This document shows positions 47,943-56,738 of a stretch of DNA of 64,000 nt, piece after piece; positions within the stretch are counted from its first letter, which is position 1; every line of letters begins with the position of its first letter. The notes beneath the pieces are model-generated. The model was not told where the DNA came from, searched no databases, and saw only the letters and a program-made list of their open reading frames with translations. Made by a program: the position numbers and the translations under genes. This stretch comes from Dryococelus australis (lineage: Eukaryota; Arthropoda; Insecta; Phasmatodea; Phasmatidae): contig CM057009.1 of the NCBI GenBank assembly GCA_029891345.1, forward strand, positions 89,761,416 through 89,825,415, written 5' to 3'.

Positions 47943-48475
47943 TTGGGAAGTCAGTGTTTTAATCATGAAGGTAATTCCGAAATGAAAAAGAATGGTGCGT
48001 TATTGCCTGATAATATGAGGACTATAATGGTAGGTCCAAGCAAAGATAGAAAATCTAAAGTGATGATAAATTTTTTTCATAATGTAGGATGGATCAATTT
48101 TAATAAATTGAATGTTTGTTCAGAAAGTTTAAATCAACCAAAATATATTGACTTACAAAATGATTTTAATATAGTATCCAAAAAGCTTAAAATTAAAGAA
48201 AAATGGCATACTTTTTTATAATAATGATGAAATGACTCCTTTAGATCGATGTGAAATTAATGCATATTTAGGCAAGATGGTACAAATTTAAAGCACAAAT
48301 TGTAATGATTTTGTTGTTGGAGATATGCCTTATGAAAAATTTAAAGAGATTTGGGCAAAATGTAGAGTCGAAGATTATGGCTTTATTACAGTAGATTTGA
48401 GTAGAAAAATTAAAGGTGGTAAGTATAGAAATAAAATCGAAAACTTTATTAAATTTAAAAAAAAATCATGAAGAT
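47943..48475 (+). pseudogene. FtsK/HerA-type DNA packaging ATPase, broken
   Basis: The frame 47,943-48,221 (92 aa) has GALLPDNMRTIMVGPSKDRK, where Maverick ATPases carry a Walker A GPSxxGKT; here the lysine/threonine box is degenerate (DRKSK). NVCSESLNQPKYIDLQNDF follows, a family block. After a frameshift, DFVVGDMPYEKFKEIWAKCR and YGFITVDLS give the C-terminus (about 48,310-48,400). Walker B and the sensor region are deleted, so it is roughly 60-70% of usual length. It would pump the genome into the capsid. Confidence 0.75.
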
Positions 48476-48664
48476 TTTACTAGCAGCAAAATTGCGCTTG
48501 TTGAGAAAATTAAAAAAAAAAAACTAAATTTGTTAATGAACCTGGTCTAATGTCTTTAGTTTTTCCTTTAGTTTTTTTCATTTTCTTATTAAAAAAAGAA
48601 TACTAGTAAAAAGACTTATTACAACTCGCCAATTTCTCTTGCGCATAATTTTGCATGTATAAAA

Positions 48665-49510
48665 TGTAGTGAATTCTAGACAAACAAACAAAAAGCTTAT
48701 TTACTCTGGTAAACAAGTTTCTGTAAGTGTTGATGAGGAAAATAATGCTTTGTTTAAAGCCAAAGATGTAGCTGAAATTTTAGAATGTGAAAATACTAAT
48801 AATGATATAAAATGTAGATGTGGAAGATAAAGCTAAATTAGAAGAAATTAGTGGACCTGGCAAAATGCCGACACTAACATACAATTTTTATCACAGAATA
48901 TGATCTTTATGATCTAGCTATGAGCTCAAAATTACCAATTTGCTAAAAAGTTTTAAAAAAAATGAGTTACACGCAAAGTTATTCCTTCAATTAGAAAGCA
49001 TGCTGAATATAATATTTAAAAAATATAATGCATTTATTAAAAAAAAACCAAATGGAGCATTTAAAAGATTTGAATAAATTTAAAGATGATCATATTGAAA
49101 ATCTAAGCGGAACTGTTAATATGGCTTTCGATTCAATAGCTCGAAGAAGTGAAAAATCAGATAAATATCTCCTCATGTACTACAAAGACAAAATCAAAAT
49201 TTAACTCGAACTTTTGTTCTTTTAAAATTATTTGATGAAGATCGTGAATTTGATTACTATGTAATTAGAACTGAAAGAAAGTATGTCCAAGGACAGTTCT
49301 ATATAATTGAAGAAAGACATCCAAATTAAGAAAAAATTATTGAAATTTGATTATATTCCAAATTCTATTAATTTATATCAAAGAATGGAAGAAACATTGA
49401 ATGGTCACATTGAGTGTTTTCACAACCATTTTAATATTGCCAGAAATAATAATACTCAAGAATGATTGATTAATGATATTAATAATCTTAATCGAATTGA
49501 GTAAGAATTT
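48665..49510 (+). pseudogene. bro: BRO-N domain protein
   Basis: Frames give GKQVSVSVDEENNALFKAKD plus VAEILECEN near 48,700-48,800, matching the start of BRO-N domains (W/F-K-A-K-D-V-A-x-x-L-G). Then DKAKLEEI, YDLYDLAMSSKLPI (about 48,900-48,940; family I-S-E-S-G-L-Y-x-L-I-x-x-S-K-L) and a C-terminal part with LNKFKDDHIENLSGTVNMAF and YYVIRTERK-like wording. BRO proteins bind DNA and occur in baculoviruses, other large DNA viruses and some Mavericks. Here five or more frame breaks make it a pseudogene. Confidence 0.7.
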
Positions 49511-49578
49511 AATTATTATATTTAAATTTACAAAACAGCTGTTTTATTAATCCATGAGATATAGGAATTATCGAAACC

Positions 49579-50590
49579 TTATAATTTGACATAAATTTTA
49601 TCACCTTTAGTTGTTAAGTCTTTTTCATACAAATATTCATTTGGATAGTCAGTTTTCATAATTTCATAGTCATAAAAACTACCCATTATTTCTTCACCAT
49701 TGGCATCCTTCAGTTTGTAAGTGGGTGTATTATAATTTAAAATCTCAACAATGGTAAGTAATAATGTTATCCAATTAGCAGTATATCCTTTTTCAAACAT
49801 TCGTTTCAGTTTGCTGACATGGAAACCTCGCCAAAATTAGAATTTCGGTTTAGTAATCGTGTCTACAAAATTTGTTTGCATTAAATTTTTTTCATTGTTC
49901 TTATTAACTTCAATTGGTTTCACACCAGTTGTTTTATGCTTAGTGTTGTTGTATTCTTTGACTAAATCATCTAATATATATCCATTTATTATTGCCATTT
50001 TAAGCACATTTCTTCCACATTTTATTCTTCATTGTTCTATGAAATCTTTCTACAACACTGGCTTTTAGTTCACTGAATGTAGAATAATGATTGTTGTTAT
50101 ATTTTTCCATAAGCTCCTTAGAGGTTTTATTATAAAATTCTGAGCCATTATCGCTTTGTAAATTATGTGACTTTCTTTGCTTGAATATAGATTACAAAGC
50201 ATTTAATACTTTTTTAGCTGTTTTATCTTTAATAGCTACAGCAAATACAAACTTTGAAAATACATTTATATATTCATAATTTATTTATATCCGTTATTTA
50301 TTTGTGATATGTCATTCAAATTGCCAGTATCCATTTCAACAAGATCAATTTGCCATAAATCATCGATTCCATATAATATTACTTTCATTCTGGGGAAATA
50401 TCTTCTTGCTGGTTTTTATAATTAATCGATTATGCCTTATCTTACCTTGGGCATTTTTTTAAATTTTGATTTATTTGAATTACATTTAGAGCTTTTAATT
50501 TTCTGAACTAGTCATCCATTTTTGTATTTCAATTTTTATATTATTATTTTTGGTCACTTTCTTGCACTTCAAACGCCCAGCGTTCTCCAT
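49579..50590 (-). pseudogene. Retroviral-type integrase of the Maverick
   Basis: The open 49,800-49,579 piece is the C-terminal chromodomain-like part (KGYTANWI...YKLKDANGEEIMGSFY...EYLYEKDL). Upstream, in other frames, come QSDNGSEFYNKTSKELM (second catalytic Asp, about 50,160-50,110), and KASVVERFHRTMKNKMWKK (catalytic Glu, about 50,075-50,020). The first Asp region (WQIDLVEM-like spelling IKLIWNRFMANRLDMETG, diverged) lies near 50,350-50,300. Multiple frameshifts. It would insert linear element DNA into the genome with short target duplications. Confidence 0.82.
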
Positions 50591-50962
50591 TTAATAGTTA
50601 ATAAATATATATTTATATAGTTAATCTTAATATTTCACGAATATTCCTATTACAGCCATAATCCCATCAGCATATTCAGATATATTTTTTAAAACCAATT
50701 TATCACCTCTTTTAAGGTAAAAGAGCTTACTATAATCTATTTATTTAGGATCCTTAATAACAGTTAGAGTATCATCAGGTAGATTATCAGTCATTATTTT
50801 ATAAACAGTACAATCCATCAAAAAAGAAAAGAAAAACAGATTATCTTAGTTAAAATTCTCAGTTTTTTATTTCTCTTTGCAGATAAATAAACTATGTGAG
50901 ATGTTCTTCAACTTTAAAGGTAACAAGTTTATTGCAATAATACAACACTGATTGATTTAAAT

Positions 50963-51640
50963 TTTACAATTTATCAGCTATTTCTTTTTCGAAATATCTT
51001 TTATTTACAGCATCTTTTCCGTCTGCAGGATCAGCCATATTATTAATTCTACGATTTTGAATAGAAACATTGTCTGTTGTATAAACAAAAACTTTACTAA
51101 GTAGATCACGTAAAGCAGAAACAATAGTATTGTATTTTGTTTCTAAATATGTTATTAAGTCAGAAAAATTAGTATTTTATTTTGAATCTACATCTGTTTT
51201 AATGCATAGTCATAACAATAGTTTTATATTTTAAATCCACTTCCTTTTTTAGTGTCTGCTTTGCATTATTTACTTGTTTTATACAATCAGCAACAGTGTT
51301 ACTGAATTGTAAATTTATATCGTCTTTTGAAGCATAATAAGAAAGAATAGTTTAACATTTTGAATCTTCAACCTTTTTTAATGCATAACCTGCTATATAT
51401 ATCGAAATATCTTTTATTGACCGCGTCTTTATTATTTATAGGTTCACCTATATTAACAATTCTACATCCTAGAAAATAAACATAAGATTTTGTATTATCA
51501 GAACAGTTGGATAGTTCAATTTGTAAAGACGAAACACAGGAAATGCATTGTGAATCTACATATGATTTAAAAGCATTAGCAGTAGAGTCAAATTTTTTTT
51601 TTAAAGATTTGATTAATGGTTTCACAAATATACCTGTCAT
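50963..51640 (-). pseudogene. Fibre-like protein with two DAVNKRYF modules
   Basis: The frame 51,640-51,368 (90 aa) starts MTGIFVKPLIKSLKKKFDST and contains CRIVNIGEPINNKDAVNKRYF. After stops, a second module near 51,090-50,963 reads RRINNMADPADGKDAVNKRYF and ends EKEIADKL. Each module follows a helical, coiled-coil-like segment. The I-x-N-(x)3-P-x-(D)xxDAVNKxYF pattern is the same as that of phage tail-fibre repeats (NLxxPxxxxDAxxKxYVD), so I infer a receptor-binding or virion fibre protein. No homologue is assigned; function is inferred from motif and neighbours (protease and virion genes on the same strand). Confidence 0.5.
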
Positions 51641-51649
51641 TTAATAAAA

Positions 51650-52049
51650 TAAATATTATATTAAACTTAAATTCTCTCGAAAAAAGACGTAATATGGTTA
51701 AACATAGATGTCCACAAATAACTGAATAAAAAATCTGAATTCGATCATCATCTTAATAAACATTTCTGTTTTTGAAATAATTAATTAAATTATTAGAAAT
51801 ATTACCACCAAATGAATCAAAACAGTAAGCATCGTTATTTTCTTTGAAATAACAAACCCAATGAGTATCAGGATGTATTGAAATGTCAAAATTAACCACA
51901 GCACAATCATATTTGTGCATATTTTTTGGTAATTCGTCAATCATTTAATAAATTTCTGAAATTTTTTTGAATTTAATATTTTTACATATTTTTCAATATC
52001 GATATTAGAAAGTGGGTATATATTAAAATTTTTTTGGTTTTCCTTTTTT
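51650..52049 (-). pseudogene. Adenain-like cysteine protease
   Basis: Reads IYPLSNIDIEKYVKIL (about 52,020-51,970), then after one stop MIDELPKNMHKYDCAVVNFD, HWVCYFKENN (catalytic His), YCFDSFGG and, after another stop, VICGHLCL near 51,717-51,700 with the catalytic Cys. This is the order of adenovirus protease / Ulp1-like Maverick proteases that mature the capsid. It follows the hydrophobic protein without a gap; a poly-A run at 52,046-52,060 (T on the plus strand) marks the join, where frame slippage is plausible. Confidence 0.85.
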
Positions 52050-52285
52050 TTTTTTTTTGCAACTATGCCACTTCCTGATTTATTTTCCATTGCCAAATTG
52101 TCTCTGTGTTGTTCTTCCAATTCCTTTTTATTTTTTATAGATTGTTCAACAGAATTATGAATTGCACTAACTCCTCCGGATAAAGCCCTGAGTGTTCCTA
52201 ATGCAGCCAATATATTTGGTATAATTCCTCCATGGTGTAAACCACTTCCAGATTTTTCTTTTGTCATCTTTTTGACTGTTGACAA
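52050..52285 (-). CDS. Gly-rich hydrophobic virion-type protein
   Basis: Starts at 52,285. Residues ~17-60 have the hydrophobic, Gly/Ala-rich wording HHGGIIPNILAALGTLRALS followed by a charged KKELEEQHRDNLAMENKSGS coiled segment and a Lys run. The same arrangement, RFLPALIPAIGALAG then RKQVEEIHCHSRKLE, occurs at 63,029-63,373. In other Mavericks a gene of this type (compared to adenovirus core/membrane-lytic peptides) precedes the protease. The frame is open into the protease N-terminus, so it may be its N-terminal extension. Confidence 0.65.
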
Positions 52286-52418
52286 TGATAAAGTTAATTT
52301 GAAACTTTTACCTTCTTTGAATATTTTGTTTTTCTTTCAATTTGATCTTTTGTTCAAAATTGTTCTATACCGAAATCTTTTAATTCTTCGAAGGGGATAT
52401 CAAAGGTTATATTTATCT

Positions 52419-52787
52419 TCATTTATAAGTAAAAAAATATATAAGTAATAAAATTGTATGCCCCATCCTAATTTTCTTTTTGTAAACATAGTTGAAGCAA
52501 CAGTAGTAGAAGCAATTTTTTTCTCCAATCGGAGTATATTGATATAACATAATTTCTTTTGCTTCTTTTTGTATAATTTTATCAGTTTCATGTCTAGATT
52601 CTAGATCTTTGTGATCTCTATAAGCAATATCACGATATTTGCATGCTTCATCTAATTCATTTATGCCATTGTCGCCTTTTTCTAATCTTTCATTTAATTT
52701 TTTTAATGGTTTGAAATAATTATAACCAGGCAAATGCATTTCAGGTAGATTTAAATTGTTTAGTGCCCAATTTATTATACCAATCAA
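52419..52787 (-). pseudogene. Parvovirus-type phospholipase A2-like protein, catalytic His lost
   Basis: The frame of 122 aa begins 52,787 and reads PEMHLPGYNYFKPLKKLNER, then INELDEACKYRDIAYRDHKD. This is the calcium loop (P-G-Y-x-Y-x-G-P) and catalytic helix (D-x-x-C-x-x-H-D-x-x-Y) of the PLA2 domain in parvovirus VP1 and some insect elements. The loop Gly is Lys and the His of the His-Asp pair is Arg, so it cannot be an active phospholipase. Its C-terminus runs into a hydrophobic stretch that may be from a frameshift. Active relatives help virions leave endosomes. Confidence 0.7.
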
Positions 52788-52789
52788 GT

Positions 52790-53664
52790 TTCTAACTTAT
52801 TCATCTAAATGTATTCTTTTGGTAAACTGTTGTCTTTTTTGATGCCTTCTCCACATCTAGGAGTTCTTGTAGAAATCGGTCTTTCTGGTGTGTTTGGCAT
52901 TGAGGTTGATTGAGGTTTTATAAAATTATCATAAATCGGTTTAGTTATATTTGTGTACTTCCAACTTTTATTCGAGTTTATTTTCTTATTAGATTGGAAT
53001 TTCTAGAATGCAACATTGGTTGCTAAAACAATATCTGTGTAATTTTCATAGTCATTATTGGTGAATTCACCTTTAAAATATTTTCATCTTTTTCTTTTGT
53101 TATCTAAATTTGAAAGTTCTTTTGTAATTTCATATTATTTGTCTTTAATTTTATCCCTTTTTAGTTTTACTTCTGTATCTCCAATTTAAAAATCATATTT
53201 CCATCTCCTCGTAAACCATACATTGCATTAAAAACACTTATTCTTTTTACAATTTATTTTACAAGATTTATAGTAGAACTTAGCAATGGCATAATAACCA
53301 ATTGCTCTTCTAAATTGGGAGATTTTTGTTTTGAAAATAATTCTCTTTGAAATGTTTCTTCTGGTGGTGGTGTTTAATCAAATTTTTTTGCTACAACAGG
53401 AACTAGTGTTGTTATTAAATTTTTATTTTCTTTACTTACTTTTTTCTCCTTTTTCCCAATATTTCGTAATTCGTCAGTTAATGGCTGTTCTTTCTTATTT
53501 TTTTCATATTCTTTCCCATGACATTTTTGGTATTTTTTAAGATATTTCAAGTAGTAATTTAACTCGAGAAATTCCCTTTGATTCTGCAATTTATATATAA
53601 CGTTTTTAGTTATAAATGATTTATAAAAGTATTGAGAGCTTCGAGATGCAAACTTTTCCTCCAA
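52790..53664 (-). CDS. Unassigned reading frames, Lys/Glu-rich
   Basis: 53,664-53,374 encodes 96 aa that are rich in Lys and Glu and probably coiled-coil (YEKNKKEQPLTDELRNIGKK). Further downstream, near 53,000-52,800, a degraded frame has SMPNTPERPISTRTPRCGEG. I do not recognise either. They may be one former gene upstream of the PLA2-like gene. The first overlaps the start of the capsid gene on the plus strand, so the true start is probably further in. Confidence 0.35.
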
Positions 53665-54860
53665 TAGATCAAACTATGGGGAATTTAAATGTTTACAATA
53701 ATAGAATCGAGTTTGATATTCCTATAAGTGATGGCTTTTCTTTCCCAAGTGATGCTTATGTTTTTGAGCAATTTATGTTACTAAAGAGAGATAAAGCATG
53801 GGTTGATGCAGAATATAAAAAAAAAAAGACAATGTTGATGTTTGTTCTAACTTTTTTCCATTTCAGTTTTCTAGAGTAGAAATCTCAAATCATGGTTATA
53901 TTATTGAAGCTGTTGGTAATCCTGGATTAACTTCTACAATGATGAATGTTTTGTTAAGATCCCCACATGAGCAAAATTATTTAGAAGTTACTGGTTTTGA
54001 TGATAAATGTAGAGTAAAATCTGTTCATAGTAATAAAAAAATGAAATAATTTACCCATTGAGATATCTATCTGGATATAATGCTGAAATTTACTGGACAT
54101 GTGGTTATAAAATCACTTTTTTCCGTAATTCATCTAATAACAATAATTTATTTGTAAATGAGGACACAGCTGTCACACCTCAGACAAGTTATGCAGATCC
54201 AGGTAGAATTGATATTTAAAAATTAGAAATTAATTGTTGCCTATTGATGAATACGAATCTAACCCAACCATTGTAATTAAAGAAAAAATATACAAAGGGC
54301 CTAAAATCACCAAAAAGTTTTAATTATTGGCAAGTTTTAGAAAAAGAAGTACCTGAAGGAACAACTTTTAATTTTGATATAAAATATCAGTTTAATAATA
54401 TACAATTCTACATGCCTGATTTTGTAATTGTAGGCTTTCAAATTAATAGAAAAAGTTGTACTGAACAGTATGTCCATGATTCTATGTTTGAGCATTGTAA
54501 TGTACGAAATATTCATGTTGAAAATGTACGAAATTAGATTTGTCCAAAGGAAAATTGGAATCTAGATATTGAAAATGGTTTTGGCACTAAACAGTTTCTT
54601 GCTTATAATGACTTTATAACTTCAAATCAAAACTGAATACTGTATATATAAATAATTAATTTTATTATAAACCTACTGTGAACTACGATGGTAAAAGCAA
54701 TTTTTATTCATTTTCAGGATGAAGACCATTATATGTTATTGATTGTTCATATAGAAAGACAACTGTAGTTAAAGATTAAACAAATATAAAACATTATGTT
54801 GATTTTAACAAAGCTGTTGAAGCACATACGATTTGTAATGTTGTTCTAGTTAGCCAATAG
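53616..54860 (+). pseudogene. Major capsid protein of Maverick type, broken
   Basis: A likely start is the Met at 53,646. The N-terminus MQTFPPIDQTMGNLNVYNNR and IEFDIPISDG is open to 53,879. Then in other frames: VEISNHGYIIEAVGNPGLTS (about 53,875-53,940), WTCGYKITFF, NYWQVLEKEVPEGTTFNFDI, FEHCNVRNIHVENVRN (about 54,488-54,535), FLAYNDF and VIDCSYRKTTVVKD near 54,730-54,770. The same blocks occur in order in the gene at 60,630-61,720. Animal Maverick capsids of this type are predicted double-jelly-roll proteins. At least six frame breaks. Confidence 0.75.
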
Positions 54861-55399
54861 AATTTGACTTATGATTATTTAAAAGAGAGGATTACTGAAA
54901 ATATATACATTTTATTTTATGAAATGGAAGAAATAACAAATTGGTTCTATATTTTAATGTAATATTTTAGAGTTATAGTTGAGTGGTTATATTTAAAATT
55001 TTACGATTTTTTAGAAATACAGATGATTTATTTGATCGAATAATAAATCGTAATTCTAATTAAAATTTTCTGATGGTATCACTTTACCATAAAACATATA
55101 TAAATTTTTAAATATTATAAATGTATCGAATTATAGAACTTTTAGAACTTTGGGATATTGGATGTGAGATCATAAAAACAGCAATTTCCATTGATAAAGA
55201 ATTGTACATTATTAATTTCAAAATTGTTTTAGAAATCAATAAAAATGATTTAAGATCAGATAAATATTCTAATATTAAAGAAGATGTTTATGATTTGTAA
55301 TGTTGTGATGGTTTGAATATGGAATCTGTAATGGTCATGCTTCAGATTGTTCTTTATTTTTAGACTTAAAAAAGTCTTATTGATATTTAACTTTTATTG
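54861..55399. other. Unassigned AT-rich DNA near the right end
   Basis: Inside the Maverick but without a recognised gene. A plus-strand frame near 55,121-55,300 (MYRIIELLELWDIGCEIIKT) is open for about 60 codons and may be a fragment of an accessory gene. Confidence 0.4.
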
Positions 55400-55636
55400 A
55401 ATAAATTTATAAATCCTATTAATTTGTATCTTTTTAAATGATTTTTAGCATAATTTGTTTGATTTAAATTGCTTGCTTGCCAAATTGACATTTCTAAAAA
55501 ACGTGGGAAATTGCTTGAAGAGCAGGAAATTTGCATGTTTTTTCTTACATTTTGATGTTTTTTTAAGTGGTGCAAATTGACATGGTATTTTTGGCAAAGT
55601 TGTAAATTTTGCTTGATTTCGGCTAAAATTTGCACG
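55400..55636 (-). repeat. Right terminal inverted repeat of the Maverick
   Basis: Reverse complement of the left repeat at 41,761-41,990. Homology ends at 55,636, after which base composition changes from very AT-rich to balanced, consistent with the element edge or with truncation of a longer repeat. Confidence 0.85.
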
Positions 55637-56387
55637 CCTTTTGCATGCGAAGTGTACGTAGTCTCGGGGCCGAGACCTTTCACCAAGTATTCTCGCAACG
55701 ACGGAGCACGTCCTGACGACATGGTTAATCCAGAGAAAAATTACGCAAGTATATCTCCTCTACTGCACAGCGAAACCTACACAGACCAGCCCTCTGCTAC
55801 CGTGACTGTGGAGCGATGTGACGAAAATGTTTATTTCCTCCTCCTCGAAAGAAGAATCATCAATGATATGGCATTTTAATTAAAAGTACAAGATTGCCAT
55901 AGTGGCACATGGGCGGTTCATTTGTGCGGTCCACAAACAAAGTTACCCGCAAACTTTGGAAATATGAAAAAAAAAATAAATTGCGGGCGAAAGATGGTCA
56001 ACGAAGTATGTCAGGGAAAATCGCGAACTAAATCACGAAATTTAAAAAAAATTACCAACTCTTTAACGTGCGTTCGGAATGATGTGACGGTGCTTGGCAC
56101 AGTTTGGAGGTGGCAATGCCATCGAACCCATGGTCAGATGTGCTTGTGTATGCTTGCATATATGATATTTGCTCTGTCTATAGAAAATCCAGAGGATGAA
56201 AACTTCCCAACCCCCCGTAATTTTTGTAGTGGAAGAAACACGCTGTGTAGACAAAATATTGATGTTCGTGATTAATAGTTTGGATGGGGAAATAAAAGTA
56301 TGTTAGGTGTAATAAAAATTATTATTTCATACAGAGAAATGTAGACAGGTTTTTACTATCACATAATATCTCTTTCGTTGTTTTTTG
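55637..56387. other. Gene-free flank
   Basis: No supported gene. A plus-strand frame runs through the repeat edge to 55,879 but has no recognisable domain. The DNA is GC-balanced to about 56,270, then AT-rich. Confidence 0.4.
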
Positions 56388-56612
56388 TCAGTAAATATAT
56401 TTATCTTGTAAAATATTTTCTTTTACGTATTTTGTTAAAGTTTTTTTTTTCATTATATGCATTTATATTGTAAAATATTTTCGTTCATATGTTTTGTTAA
56501 GGATTTTTTTCACTAAATATGTTTAACTTGTAAAACATTTTCTTTCACATGTTTTATTAAGGATTTTTTCATTAAATAAATGTTTATCTTGTAAAATATT
56601 TTCTTTCTAGTG
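56388..56612 (+). repeat. AT-rich tandem repeat, ~60-bp units
   Basis: Four units each carry ATCTTGTAAAATATTTTCTT and GTTTTGTTAAGGATTTTTTC-type wording, starting near 56,390, 56,452, 56,511 and 56,570. No coding sequence. Confidence 0.7.
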
Positions 56613-56665
56613 TATCGTGTAAATATGATGTATGTATATATTTTTATTTCAATTTTTTGTAAGTA

Positions 56666-56667
<2 letters not shown>

Positions 56668-56732
<65 letters not shown>
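56668..56732 (+). repeat. (TA)n microsatellite
   Basis: An uninterrupted TA run of about 65 bp, directly following the AT-rich tandem repeats. Confidence 0.95.

Positions 56733-56738
<6 letters not shown>

Larger units (their letters stand above)
41761..55636. mobile_element. Maverick/Polinton (adintovirus-like) integrated DNA virus, decayed
   Basis: A 13.9-kb block with about 235-bp inverted repeats at its ends and a full set of Maverick genes: protein-primed family B polymerase, retroviral-type integrase, packaging ATPase, adenain-like protease, major capsid and penton-like protein, plus accessory genes (Cys/His module protein, BRO-N, fibre-like, hydrophobic and PLA2-like proteins). Genes lie on both strands. 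The interior is extremely AT-rich, unlike the flanks. Nearly every gene carries stops and frameshifts. Members of this group transpose by self-encoded polymerase and integrase and are thought to form virions. A 6-bp target duplication is not apparent. Confidence 0.92.
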
